DNA of 31,254 bases from JBBQVS01 sp038211295 (GTDB lineage Bacteria > Chloroflexota > Ktedonobacteria > Ktedonobacterales > Ktedonobacteraceae), in contig JBBQVS010000045.1 in the NCBI GenBank assembly GCA_038211295.1, positions 1 to 31,254 of the forward strand, written 5' to 3'. The notes under the pieces are model-generated. The model saw only the letters and a list, made by a program, of their open reading frames with translations. It did no database searches and was not told the DNA's origin. How positions within the stretch are numbered: position 1 is the first letter of the stretch; each line of letters opens with the position of its first letter. The translations under genes were made by a program, and so were the position numbers. Positions 6,358-14,941 of the stretch are shown here, in pieces.

Positions 6358-7875
6358 TTACTTTGCGAACTTTCGCGCTAACTCCGCGAGGGTGCGAACT
6401 CCAACGCCAGTACCGCCCTTTTCCTGATAGGGTTTTTTGCTATCAAGGTAGCTTGTGCCTGCGATATCCAGATGCGCCCATGTTGTGTCACTCACAAAAT
6501 GTTCCAGAATTTTTGCGGCTGTAATCGACGAGCCGGCGCGACTGCCAGTTTGCTTCACATCGGCGATATCGCTCTTGATTGACTCGCCGTACTCCTCATC
6601 CATTGGCATGGCCCAGAACTTCTCACCCGCGACCTTACCAGCAGCGATAATCGCGTTTGTGAGTTGCTCATCGTTGCTGAAGATGCCGGTTGTGACATTG
6701 CCGAGAGCGATCACCATTGCTCCGGTGAGTGTGGCGAGATCGATAATGGGGGAGAGTCCTTCTTTGACCGCATAGGAGAGGGCGTCAGCGAGAATCAGGC
6801 GACCCTCGGCGTCCGTGTTGATGATCTCAATAGTTTTGCCATTCGAGATGCGGAGGATGTCGCCGGGACGATAGGCGGTGCCGCTGGGCATGTTTTCGCA
6901 TGTTGGCACCAGGGCCGTAACGTTGATGGCGGGCTTGAGTCCCGCGATAGCCTGCATCGCCCCAAGCACTGCTGCGGCTCCGCCCATATCGCCCTTCATT
7001 TCATCCATTCCTGTGGGAGGCTTGATGGAGATTCCACCTGTATCGAACGTGATGCCTTTACCAACAAGTGCCATGCCCTTCTCTGTTGCCTGCCCCCCAC
7101 GATAACGTAGCACAATAAATTGTGGCGGTTCGGCACTGCCTTGCGCGACGCCCAGCAAACCACCCATTTGTAGTTCTACGATTTTTGCCCTGTCGAATAC
7201 CTCATACTCTAAACCAACTTGCTGTGCCATTGTCGTTGCACGCCGCGCAAGCTCTGTTGGCGTTAAAACGTTGGGTGGCTCGTTAACAAGACTGCGGGCA
7301 AAATTTGTAGCTTCCGCCAGAACTTTCCCCTGCTCAATCGCGGACTCTATGTGCTCTCTGTTGCCCGTGAGCAAGACACCAAGTTGCGAAACGGTTCTCT
7401 CTGCGCTATTTTTCTCCGCTTGCTTGTACATTCTAAACGTGTACAGTCCAAGCAATGCCCCTTCGACTTCGGCCTGTACTTCGTTGTACCGTGTTGCCTC
7501 TTGCTCGTCATCCCACTGTAGAGCGAGCGTGATCTGACGCGCTCCCGTGTTTTGAAGATGCCGCGTTGCAACCGCGCTTGAATGGCGGAGTGATTGGGCC
7601 GTGATCTTGTTCTGTGCGCCCAGACCTACGATGAGTACACGCTTTGCGGTGATGCGACCCATTGTATGCAGTGTCAGCAGTTCGCCAAGGCCACCTTTGA
7701 ACTCGCCGCTGGCACAGACTTCACTGAGCAGGCCGCCCAGTGCTTTGTCTACTGCGGCGGCAGTCGCGGAAAGCACCACGCCTTGCTCATCTTTGCCAGT
7801 TTTACGGGCTGCTGAAACAACCAGGGCGTCGGCTTGTACTGCTTCCACCGTTTGCGTTACTATCTGAATGTCCAC
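6358..7875 (-). CDS. pepA: Leucyl aminopeptidase, M17 family
   Basis: Cytosolic aminopeptidase that removes N-terminal residues from peptides using two metal ions; 505 residues, the normal family length. The C-terminal catalytic domain shows the full M17 set: VGKGITFDTGG (metal-binding Lys and Asp), SIKP (catalytic Lys), MKGDMGGAAAVLGAM (Asp) and the family signature NTDAEGRL (Asp, Glu, catalytic Arg). The N-terminal macro-like domain covers residues 1 to about 175. The start codon is GTG at 7875, supported by an AGGAG site 8 bases upstream. The gene follows the response-regulator gene on the same strand but is separated from it by a terminator hairpin, so it is probably transcribed independently. 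Family members form hexamers; some also bind DNA, which cannot be judged here. Confidence 0.96.
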   Translation of the reverse strand: MDIQIVTQTVEAVQADALVVSAARKTGKDEQGVVLSATAAAVDKALGGLLSEVCASGEFKGGLGELLTLHTMGRITAKRVLIVGLGAQNKITAQSLRHSSAVATRHLQNTGARQITLALQWDDEQEATRYNEVQAEVEGALLGLYTFRMYKQAEKNSAERTVSQLGVLLTGNREHIESAIEQGKVLAEATNFARSLVNEPPNVLTPTELARRATTMAQQVGLEYEVFDRAKIVELQMGGLLGVAQGSAEPPQFIVLRYRGGQATEKGMALVGKGITFDTGGISIKPPTGMDEMKGDMGGAAAVLGAMQAIAGLKPAINVTALVPTCENMPSGTAYRPGDILRISNGKTIEIINTDAEGRLILADALSYAVKEGLSPIIDLATLTGAMVIALGNVTTGIFSNDEQLTNAIIAAGKVAGEKFWAMPMDEEYGESIKSDIADVKQTGSRAGSSITAAKILEHFVSDTTWAHLDIAGTSYLDSKKPYQEKGGTGVGVRTLAELARKFAK

Positions 7876-7937
7876 GTATAAAGCTCCTCTTTGTGTAGTA
7901 GCTATGGCAAAAGCTATCGAAAGCTTCTAAAAGCGAA

Positions 7938-7958
7938 ACCGACCAGTATCTGGTCGGT
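7938..7958 (-). terminator. Terminator of the histidine kinase-response regulator operon
   Basis: A 9-base perfect stem (arms 7938-7946 and 7950-7958, with a 3-base loop). On the minus strand it is followed by TTCGCTTTT. It lies 44 bases past the response-regulator stop codon, before the pepA leader. Confidence 0.75.
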
Positions 7959-8001
7959 AATAAATTGTACTTTCTACTATACCAGAGAAATCAGCATCCG
8001 T

Positions 8002-8391
8002 CTATTTGGTGGGCAGGAGGCGGTCTACTAATTCTAAAAGTTGGCGGGGCTTGAACGGCTTCGTCAAATACTCGGTGCAACCAACGCGTTTAGCCGCCTC
8101 GCCCTCATCGCTGTACGCGTGGGCAGTGACCGCGACAATGGGAATATTCGCGAGATGTGGACGGGAACGAATCAACTCTGTTGTGCGGTAGCCATCCAGA
8201 ACGGGCATAGAAATATCGGTAAGAATAAGGTCTACCTGTTCGCGCTCAAGCAGGTCAAGAGCCTCTTGTCCATTGGTGGCGGAAATACAATGGTAACCGC
8301 GTGTAGCCAGGACACGTTCGATGAGAATGCGGTTCGACACCTCGTTCTCGATAATCAGAATGGCCCGTGTACGTGTTGTTGGTGTACTCAT
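8002..8391 (-). CDS. Single-domain response regulator (CheY-like receiver)
   Basis: A 129-residue stand-alone receiver domain. The phosphoacceptor is D59 in LILTDISMPVLDGY. The acidic pocket is in LIIENEVSN near residue 15, the switch Thr in VAVTAHA and the conserved Lys in YLTKPFKP. There is no output domain, so it must act by contact with other proteins, for instance as a phosphorelay shuttle. It lies 32 bases behind the histidine kinase gene on the same strand and is the kinase's likely partner. Confidence 0.95.
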   Translation of the reverse strand: MSTPTTRTRAILIIENEVSNRILIERVLATRGYHCISATNGQEALDLLEREQVDLILTDISMPVLDGYRTTELIRSRPHLANIPIVAVTAHAYSDEGEAAKRVGCTEYLTKPFKPRQLLELVDRLLPTK

Positions 8392-8423
8392 ATATTGCGT
8401 CTGTTTACTTTCTTTTATGATAC

Positions 8424-10274
8424 TTACGACTCTGTAGGGGAAAACTCGGCAATGGGGAGTGTCAATGAAAATACAGATCCCTGCCCAACGGTACTCTCGA
8501 CTGCAACTTCTCCTCCCTGTAATTCAACGAGTTTCTTCACAATCGTGAGTCCTAGACCAGTGCCACCAAAGCGGCGCGTAGTGCTTCCATCGGCCTGACG
8601 GTACGCTTCAAAGATAAAGCCAAGCGCGGCGGGTGAGATACCAATGCCAGTGTCTTGTACCGCAATACGCACCATGTCGCTGTCAGAAATATAGGTGCAG
8701 CGAATGGTCACGCCTCCCTGCTCTGTAAACTTCAGAGCATTGGAAGCTAGATTGGTGATAATTTGTCTGAAACGCTGTCTATCGGCAGTGACCTGTGGCA
8801 TCTTTTCGTCGATATCTAATGTCAAGAAAAGCTTTTTCTCGTTCGCCATCAATTTCAACTGATTGATAATGTCTTTGATACTGCTTGCCAGTTCTATTGG
8901 TTCAGTGTTTACCTCGATCTTGTCGGCTTCGATCTTCGAGAGATCGAGCATCTCATCTACAAGGTGCGCCAGGTCTTCAGCGCGGCTCACGATAAAGCGG
9001 ATATCCGTCTCTTGCTGGTCTGTAAGCTCTCCCTCCACAAAGCCATCGACGAGCATGGAGCCATACCCAATAATGCTATGCAGGGGCGTGCGTAACTCGT
9101 GTGTGACATTCGAGAGAAACTGAGATTTCAGATTGTTCACACGCTCGAGGTCCGCGTTTTTCTCCTTGACTTCGGCGAAGAGGAGCGCGTTCTGTATCGC
9201 CATCGATGCCTGTATCGCCGCCGTACTCAAGAGGAAGGTATCCTGACTGCTTACCTGATAGGGAGTGTCGGAATACAGAATGAACGCGCCAATCGCCTGG
9301 TCTTGTAGCATCAAGGGAACCGCGATCACTGAGTGGTAGCCGGCTTCGAGCGCGACACGCGCCCAGTTCTCGTGGCGTTGTTGATAAATGGTCGCGATAT
9401 CCTCGCCTGATGCGATTTTGTGCTTTTGCAGAACTATACGGGCCAGAATCATGTCCATATCGCGCAACGCCGAGCGAGGAATACGCGGACGCCGTATTCC
9501 ATAGGTTGTTTGTGTTGTGCGAACAGCTTTGCGCTTCGCGCTACCGGGATTAGGTAAGGCCGCCATTTTTGTGGTGACTGCCATCGTCACATTGCTATCG
9601 GGGTCGGCATGTACCGTAACTGAGCCTTTTTGTTGTGACTCTAGTAGATCGGACATTTGCGTTGGAGGACGAATAGCTGATGTTGAGCGTATCTCTGTTG
9701 CTTCTGACCACTGCGCTACTGCCCATGGGGAAAGCATCTCACGACCATAGAGTAAAAGCGACACGTGCTTTGAATGCATAATATGTCCCAGGCGTGCTAC
9801 TGCCTCACCAAGAAGCTGTTCCAGGCTGACCGTCGAAATCAGAGCGTCGCTCATGATAAGCATACTTCTCATCTGGTCTGTCATGGCTTGACTCTCGCTC
9901 TCTAAAGATGCTGAGAGCAGGTCGAAGGAATGAGAAAGCGTCTCCAATTCGTCCTGTGAGGAAAGAATAGCACCAGCATTTTGAACAACTTGTGTGCGAA
10001 TGCGCGTCTGTAATTGATGAAGGGGATGTATAAAGAAGATGCGTATAACAAGTGAAAAGAGAAAAATGCCGAGTGCGAAGGTAAACATTCCCACCCCAAG
10101 TAGGAGCAGAAACACACGCTGGCTATGGAAAATAAGCATAGTGTGAGTTCCACGGTCTACATAAAACGTAAGAAGCCCCCATGATGCCAGTAGAAATAAG
10201 AGCATACAAAATAGTAGTATTAACGCCGCGCTTACTGTGAGTTTGCTACCTAATGACCGCATTGTAACTTTCAT
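8424..10274 (-). CDS. Membrane sensor histidine kinase with GAF-like domain
   Basis: A 616-residue sensor kinase. Two membrane segments (about 12-38 and 53-80) enclose only a short extracytoplasmic loop. A HAMP-like coiled stretch (about 80-135) follows, then a GAF-like sensor (about 145-365), HisKA with H392 in VTHELRTPLHSIIGYG, and an HATPase domain (NALKFTEQGG, DTGIGISP, RRFGGTGLGLTIVKKL). The GAF region is interrupted by a Ser/Thr/Arg-rich insert (about 215-275). The short outer loop suggests it senses an internal or membrane signal. An AAGGAAG site precedes the ATG. The receiver gene follows after 32 bases. A strong TATAAT lies about 227 bases upstream, leaving a long leader with an inverted repeat. 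Confidence 0.93.
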   Translation of the reverse strand: MKVTMRSLGSKLTVSAALILLFCMLLFLLASWGLLTFYVDRGTHTMLIFHSQRVFLLLLGVGMFTFALGIFLFSLVIRIFFIHPLHQLQTRIRTQVVQNAGAILSSQDELETLSHSFDLLSASLESESQAMTDQMRSMLIMSDALISTVSLEQLLGEAVARLGHIMHSKHVSLLLYGREMLSPWAVAQWSEATEIRSTSAIRPPTQMSDLLESQQKGSVTVHADPDSNVTMAVTTKMAALPNPGSAKRKAVRTTQTTYGIRRPRIPRSALRDMDMILARIVLQKHKIASGEDIATIYQQRHENWARVALEAGYHSVIAVPLMLQDQAIGAFILYSDTPYQVSSQDTFLLSTAAIQASMAIQNALLFAEVKEKNADLERVNNLKSQFLSNVTHELRTPLHSIIGYGSMLVDGFVEGELTDQQETDIRFIVSRAEDLAHLVDEMLDLSKIEADKIEVNTEPIELASSIKDIINQLKLMANEKKLFLTLDIDEKMPQVTADRQRFRQIITNLASNALKFTEQGGVTIRCTYISDSDMVRIAVQDTGIGISPAALGFIFEAYRQADGSTTRRFGGTGLGLTIVKKLVELQGGEVAVESTVGQGSVFSLTLPIAEFSPTES

Positions 10275-10584
10275 GCGACTCTTCCTTGCTCGCTTCTGTA
10301 GAAATGTAAAGGAGAAACGGGGTGCCAGCTCGTCTCTCCTTTACCACGCGTTTGCAAAGAGCAACGCGCAACTAAAGTCGGCGCGCGTGCGAACCTCATG
10401 GGGAAAAGGTTGCACGTGTAAGTAAATATACGTTACAAGCTGCTCGTCGAGGTGGATGTGCTTGCCCACATATATCTCGCCTTCCGTCCTAAGCCTATTT
10501 ATTATAACGCATGAAGAGCAAAATTGTTATCACTTTTCTTCCCAATTTTTTCTCATCGAGAAAACTGGTCTTTGTTCTGCTTTC
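10275..10584 (-). promoter_or_regulatory. Leader and promoter region of the histidine kinase gene
   Basis: This 310-base gap holds no gene. On the minus strand it contains TATAAT at 10506-10501 as a likely -10 box with no good -35. Closer to the kinase gene is an inverted repeat with perfect 10-base arms (GTAAAGGAGA at 10306-10315, TCTCCTTTAC at 10335-10344). The repeat either forms a leader hairpin or ends transcripts coming from the upstream 104-residue gene. One arm carries a GGAG-like core, so the hairpin could hide a false ribosome site. Confidence 0.45.
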
Positions 10585-10899
10585 CTATGCTCTTCTAACC
10601 CCCATATAGTCGATATACCCGCTTTTGAGGAGACGCACCAGAACCTGCGCGATCTCCGTTTCACTCTTATGAATAAGTCGGATCACGTCCTCAATGGTAC
10701 GCCGTCCGTCCAGAAGAATAAGCACAATGCGGTCTCGTCTTTCCATGCGCTCAAGTACATGCGATGCGACTGCTATTGTACGCGCTTGAAAAATTGTATG
10801 AATACTTAATCTGGTCATCTCTGCGGTACGAACTTCTTGTTGCGAAAATGAACGACCATTTGTGACTGCCGCAAAGGGTACTTGCCCTGTATTTGCCAT
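10585..10899 (-). CDS. Small winged-helix-like protein of unknown role
   Basis: A 104-residue protein. The frame extends further upstream, but the ATG at 10899 has a GGAGG site 6 bases before it, which decides the start. Residues about 55-100 (RRDRIVLILLDGRRTIEDVI, then SETEIAQVLVRLLKSGYIDY) resemble the winged-helix tails found in DUF4388-type and other signalling proteins, where they serve as small protein- or DNA-binding modules. The first 40 residues are unremarkable. It lies upstream of the histidine kinase on the same strand, 310 bases away, and downstream of the anti-sigma gene. No specific function is recognised. Confidence 0.7.
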   Translation of the reverse strand: MANTGQVPFAAVTNGRSFSQQEVRTAEMTRLSIHTIFQARTIAVASHVLERMERRDRIVLILLDGRRTIEDVIRLIHKSETEIAQVLVRLLKSGYIDYMGVRRA

Positions 10900-10981
10900 T
10901 CTGTTCCTCCAAACACACATACACCACATCATAAAAGTGGCTATAGAACTTGCCACTCTTATACTCTACGAATAACATGTT

Positions 10982-11000
10982 AAGATTTCATAAAAATCTT
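10982..11000. terminator. Weak AT-rich hairpin after the anti-sigma gene
   Basis: A 7-base perfect stem (AAGATTT at 10982-10988, AAATCTT at 10994-11000) lies 46 bases past the anti-sigma stop on the minus strand. It is AT-rich and lacks a T run, so it is only a candidate terminator. Confidence 0.3.
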
Positions 11001-11046
11001 GAGCTTCACCATAAAGATAGTGTGAATATCGATGATTATTACTTTA

Positions 11047-12885
11047 TTACGGTATTTGTGTCCATGCAAGCGATGCCGTACCGACGTTCATATTAATATT
11101 TTTGCTGCTGCTATGGTGTGCGTCTATAAGGGAGACGCTCCCATTTTCTGCAACAATGATTGCCTCTTGCGCGGCGGTAGTTGACCACAGAAATGTGGAA
11201 CCTTGTATTGCAAGTTGTGTTCTTGTGCCGTCTACATCGGAAACAACGCTCTCTGTTCCAATATTGAAGAGAACGTGACGACTGTCAAGAGACCAGAGCG
11301 GAGTGGGTGCATCACTTACACCGTCCGCAATGCGTGTGTTGTTGGTGGTTATAATGTCAACACTATGTAGTGACCCTGTATGTGCGTCGGACAGCTCAAG
11401 GTACACTCCATGCTTGCCGTTGGGCGTCCATTGTAACAATGCTATCTGTTTACCTTTTGCGAGTGTATAAGATGTGGCGTTCAGTGGTACTACTGAAATA
11501 CTGGTAGCATCTGTACCTACGGTATGGCAGAGAAGCCAACCACCCGCGCCCGAACCTGTACGGCTGTATATGGCCTGCGTATACTCACCGAAAAGCAGAG
11601 GTTGTGTACTGCTAGTTGTGCCAACATGCTGTAGCCAAATACTGTGTATATGATTTACTGTACCTACGCTCCAGGTGATTGCAGGTGAGGTTGTATCGGG
11701 CGACCAGTCAAGCGTGAGTAATGTGTCCTCTGGAAATTCTGTTGTTGCGATTGACGATGTAATCGCCAACACTGCCTCTTTTTGCACATTGTAGTCAAAA
11801 ATGCTTGTCTTGTTGTCATGTGTTAACGCGAATGTGACACGTAAACCGTCTGGCGACCAGGTGATATGCGAGACCGCGCCCTGCTGTGAAAGCGCAACCG
11901 CGCGTACCTGATTTGTACTGGTCGAGTACAGATACAACGTTGGCTCTCCGGTTGGTGCCGCGAGAAAAGCAAGCGTACTTCCGTTGGCAGACCAGGTAAG
12001 ACTTCTCATGATTGCCGAACCGGAAGGCGTGTTCCAGGCGGGTGATGTATGCCAGAGCGGTTGCTTAACCGTGATATCGTTTTGTCCATCGGTACGGATC
12101 ACATGAACAGAGTCTTGCTTCTCGTCTATATATGCAAGAAGATTTCCCGCGACACGGTGCGGAAGTGCAGGGCTGACAACCCAGTTTGGAGCTACTGTTA
12201 CCTGTGGTGGTGTCAGGCGCAGTGCAGGGGCACTGCCGTCTTCCGGCGCGCTCCAAAGACTGCCACCACGTAGGAACACCAAACGTACACCCGCAGGAAG
12301 TGGGCCGTTCTGATGCAACGCCTGCGGTGGTGTAATGCCGTCGATGTTCGTTACATTTGGGGTGCTTCCCGATGAAAAGAGACGCCACCCTATTACACTA
12401 CCGACTCCAGTCAGCAGCAGCAGACACGCGGCAAGTAGCACATGCATGAAGCGTTGTAGTCGCATATCTCGATGTTGTGCTGCAGGAATACGCCCTTTCG
12501 TTTCCTGTGTTGAAAACGTAGGCGATGTACTTGGAGTGCCTGGAAGCGCGACCAGATGTGGACGGCTTACAGTGCTCACGCCAGGATTAGCTCTCTTGAG
12601 CTTGTTTCTCGACGTTGCCAAAGAATCTCGTGTATAACTATCAGCTGTTTCTCCGATAAGTTCGAGATAGTCCGGCGTGGAAAAGAGGTGCTCGCGAAGG
12701 GAAGCCGCAGGACTGACACGCGGTTGATTTGCCAGCAGCGTGTCAAAGTAGCGGAAGTCCGCAAGCAGTTCCGCGCAGGATGAACAGTGTTGTAAATGCG
12801 CGGTGACATGGACACGTTCCTCTTGAATGAGAGCATTGTCAAGGTAGGGACTAAGCGCGTCCTCAACATGCTGCTCTCGACTCAT
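11047..12885 (-). CDS. Transmembrane anti-sigma factor with zinc finger and beta-propeller
   Basis: A 612-residue regulator that should hold the adjacent ECF sigma factor at the membrane. Residues 1-45 form a zf-HC2/ZAS domain (LSPYLDNAL, then H30-x3-C34-x2-C37). A Ser/Thr/Pro-rich linker follows, then one membrane segment at about 147-168 (LLAACLLLLTGVGSVIGW). The outer 440 residues carry repeated TolB/WD40-like blades such as LTWSANGSTLAFL, ITWSPDGLRVTFAL and LDWSPDTTSPAITW, suggesting an extracytoplasmic beta-propeller sensor. The start codon overlaps the sigma stop as ATGA, so the two proteins are translationally coupled. The zinc-domain plus propeller layout is far larger than classic anti-sigma factors of about 200 residues. 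Confidence 0.9.
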   Translation of the reverse strand: MSREQHVEDALSPYLDNALIQEERVHVTAHLQHCSSCAELLADFRYFDTLLANQPRVSPAASLREHLFSTPDYLELIGETADSYTRDSLATSRNKLKRANPGVSTVSRPHLVALPGTPSTSPTFSTQETKGRIPAAQHRDMRLQRFMHVLLAACLLLLTGVGSVIGWRLFSSGSTPNVTNIDGITPPQALHQNGPLPAGVRLVFLRGGSLWSAPEDGSAPALRLTPPQVTVAPNWVVSPALPHRVAGNLLAYIDEKQDSVHVIRTDGQNDITVKQPLWHTSPAWNTPSGSAIMRSLTWSANGSTLAFLAAPTGEPTLYLYSTSTNQVRAVALSQQGAVSHITWSPDGLRVTFALTHDNKTSIFDYNVQKEAVLAITSSIATTEFPEDTLLTLDWSPDTTSPAITWSVGTVNHIHSIWLQHVGTTSSTQPLLFGEYTQAIYSRTGSGAGGWLLCHTVGTDATSISVVPLNATSYTLAKGKQIALLQWTPNGKHGVYLELSDAHTGSLHSVDIITTNNTRIADGVSDAPTPLWSLDSRHVLFNIGTESVVSDVDGTRTQLAIQGSTFLWSTTAAQEAIIVAENGSVSLIDAHHSSSKNINMNVGTASLAWTQIP

Positions 12886-13418
12886 TGTGTGCCTCCTCCC
12901 CGTTCCAGGGACCGATAATGTTCGCGGAACGACTGACGCGCTCGCGAAAGATACATTTTAACGCCACTCTCGGCGATATTCAACGTGCGGGCAATCTCGC
13001 TATATGAGAAGCCTTCTTGCGTATAAAGCAGTAAAGCAGACCTGTATTGTTGAGGCATACGCCTGAGTGCCGCACGCACCAGTTCTGTCGTCCCATAAAT
13101 CTCTTGTGGGTCAGCACTTTCAACATCAGCCGGCTCGTGGTCGAGGTCTTGCCAGGGTAGCCACGCAATCAGTTTGCGGCGTCTGAGCGCGTCGTATGCA
13201 GTATTTGTTGCGATACGATACAGCCACGCTGACAACTTCAAGTTCCCGTCCATTTTAGGAAGAGCTTTAAATGCTTTTAGAAATGTGTCTTGAGTGAGAT
13301 CATCAGCCTGTTCGCGGTCCCCCACCAAATGATATACATAATTATAAATAGGTGTTTTGTATTCGTCATATATTTGATCAAAAGACCAAGCTGTTTCTTT
13401 TATTTCCACCTGGGCCAT
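12882..13418 (-). CDS. ECF-family RNA polymerase sigma factor
   Basis: A 178-residue alternative sigma factor. Region 2 (about 13-80) shows the -10 binding helices (DREQADDLTQDTFLKAFKAL, WLYRIATNTAYDALRRR). Region 4 (about 115-168) has the helix-turn-helix for the -35 element (RMPQQYRSALLLY, FSYSEIARTLNIAESGVKMY). The linker LIAWLPWQDL is shared with the second sigma factor in this window. An AAGGGA site precedes the ATG by about 9 bases. The stop codon overlaps the start of the anti-sigma gene. A GGAAC motif on the coding strand 41-45 bases before the ATG (13459-13463), repeated in inverted form about 100 bases further on, suggests autoregulation, since GGAAC is the usual -35 core of ECF promoters. 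Confidence 0.95.
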   Translation of the reverse strand: MAQVEIKETAWSFDQIYDEYKTPIYNYVYHLVGDREQADDLTQDTFLKAFKALPKMDGNLKLSAWLYRIATNTAYDALRRRKLIAWLPWQDLDHEPADVESADPQEIYGTTELVRAALRRMPQQYRSALLLYTQEGFSYSEIARTLNIAESGVKMYLSRARQSFREHYRSLERGGGTQ

Positions 13419-13797
13419 GCGCTACAATCCCTTCGATGGTTACAATTATCACTTGTCCGTTCCAATGCAAGCGATAGGAAGCAACACATCTCCAGGCCAT
13501 GCAGCGTGACATATTTATCATCTCTGCTAGTATGGAAAAGGCTTTTCATCCTTCTGTGTAGTGGAACGGACAACCGACGCTACCAGTAACATGCGTTTAT
13601 AATACCTGAATAGTCATGTTTACTTGCACTCGCGTTAGGTATCGACTATCATGTTAGCATACTCTTGTAGAAATCAAGCTATAAGTGCTCGTGTAGTTAG
13701 TACTATTGGGTGGATATGCTCGTATGCTCGTGTTTGCTCGTTAGAACGCTTGCCTTTTTGACCGAGAGCATTTGCGTAAAATGAAAGAAATAGTGGC
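13419..13797. promoter_or_regulatory. Divergent regulatory region between ECF sigma gene and mtnA
   Basis: This 379-base gap carries no convincing gene. It contains a perfect 12-base inverted repeat (TTGTCCGTTCCA at 13453-13464, TGGAACGGACAA at 13562-13573), with GGAAC pointing toward the sigma gene at one end and toward mtnA at the other. Between the arms lies a TGcTAGTAT extended -10-like string (13525-13533). Nearer mtnA the heptamer TGCTCGT occurs four times (13686, 13717, 13725, 13735). A TAAAAT at 13777-13782, 15 bases before the mtnA start, is a possible -10 box. Confidence 0.5.
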
Positions 13798-14934
13798 GTG
13801 CTAATCGTGGATAAGAACAAACAATCGCAGAATGTGCGAACGGTCTGGTGGGAAGAGGACGCTTCCAGTGCTTATGTTTGCATGATAGACCAGACACTTT
13901 TGCCTGGGCGTGTTGTAACCTTGCGGTTGACACACGAAAACGAGGTTGCCCACGCGATCACAACGTTGCAGGTGCGTGGTGCGCCCGCTATCGGTGTCAC
14001 GGCGGCGTTCGGTATCGCGCTGGCATTGCGACGTTTTGCACAAGAGCAGCGTACAGCCAACGCCGACGCGACGGTTGAGCAGGCGTGTGAACGCGTGCAA
14101 GGCGTCGGCGCGATGCTGTGCCAGACGCGCCCAACCGCCGTCAATCTCTCATGGGCGGTGCAGCGCATGATGCGTCGTGCCGCATCAAAGTACGCAAGCG
14201 TGGCAGAGTTGGTGCGTGCTTTGCGGGATGAGGCGCACACAATCGCTACCGAAGATGCCGCAGCGTGCGCTCAAATGGGGATATACGGGGCCGAATTGAT
14301 CGCCGATGGTGATACGTTGCTGACGCACTGCAATGCTGGCGCACTTGCCACAGTGGGTAGTGGAACAGCACTCGCGCCACTCTACACCGCGCACAAAGCG
14401 GGAAAACATATTCATGTGTTCGTGGATGAGACACGGCCCGTGTTACAGGGGGCGCGTTTGACTGCGTGGGAGTTGCAGCAAGCAGGTGTTCCGCTTACGC
14501 TGATTACTGATAGTATGGCAGGCCACTTTATGCGATACGGCAATATAAAAGCAGTATTTGTAGGGGCGGATCGCATTGCCGCCAACGGTGATGTCGCCAA
14601 TAAAATCGGTACTTACAGCGTCGCGGTTCTGGCTCATGCTCATGCTATTCCCTTCTATGTTGTCGCGCCCTGCTCGACAGTAGACCTCACGCTTGCATCA
14701 GGTGAGGCTATTCCGATTGAGCAGCGCAGTCGAGAAGAGATTACAAGAATACATGGTGTGCCAATCGCACCGGAGGGAGTGCATGTGGCGAATCCCGCGT
14801 TCGATGTGACGCCGCATCGTTATGTGACCGCGATTGTTACGGAACGAGGGATTGCGAGACCTGTGTACAAGGATATACTTCATGTGTTGTGTGGCGCACG
14901 CGACGCCGAAGAGCAGTTGTTAAGAAAAGAGTAG
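13798..14934 (+). CDS. mtnA: S-methyl-5-thioribose-1-phosphate isomerase
   Basis: Converts methylthioribose-1-phosphate to methylthioribulose-1-phosphate in methionine salvage; 378 residues, slightly longer than the usual 345-370. The eIF2B-like family signatures are all present: QVRGAPAIGVTAAFG, RPTAVNLSWA, the catalytic-cysteine loop THCNAGALATVGSGTAL, and the catalytic-aspartate segment VGADRIAANGDVANKIGTY. The start codon is GTG at 13798; there is no good Shine-Dalgarno sequence, and the GTG at 13807 is an equally possible start. The N-terminal 15 residues before VRTVWWEED are not conserved family sequence. Upstream salvage steps (mtnN, mtnP or mtnK) are not in the window. It is followed after 7 bases by the HD-domain gene. 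Confidence 0.95.
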   Translation: MLIVDKNKQSQNVRTVWWEEDASSAYVCMIDQTLLPGRVVTLRLTHENEVAHAITTLQVRGAPAIGVTAAFGIALALRRFAQEQRTANADATVEQACERVQGVGAMLCQTRPTAVNLSWAVQRMMRRAASKYASVAELVRALRDEAHTIATEDAAACAQMGIYGAELIADGDTLLTHCNAGALATVGSGTALAPLYTAHKAGKHIHVFVDETRPVLQGARLTAWELQQAGVPLTLITDSMAGHFMRYGNIKAVFVGADRIAANGDVANKIGTYSVAVLAHAHAIPFYVVAPCSTVDLTLASGEAIPIEQRSREEITRIHGVPIAPEGVHVANPAFDVTPHRYVTAIVTERGIARPVYKDILHVLCGARDAEEQLLRKE

Positions 14935-14941
14935 ATGCATC

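Noticed and set aside
10456..10809. 117-codon plus-strand frame opposite the 104-residue gene
   Set aside because: No ribosome site and antisense to a gene with a strong one.
13290..13589. 99-codon plus-strand frame antisense to the first ECF sigma start
   Set aside because: Mostly the reverse of sigma coding sequence and its promoter region; hydrophobic only because of AT-rich antisense codons.
13686..13741. CRISPR array or origin iterons
   Set aside because: Units are only 7 bases, spacing is irregular, and no cas, dnaA or rep gene is present.
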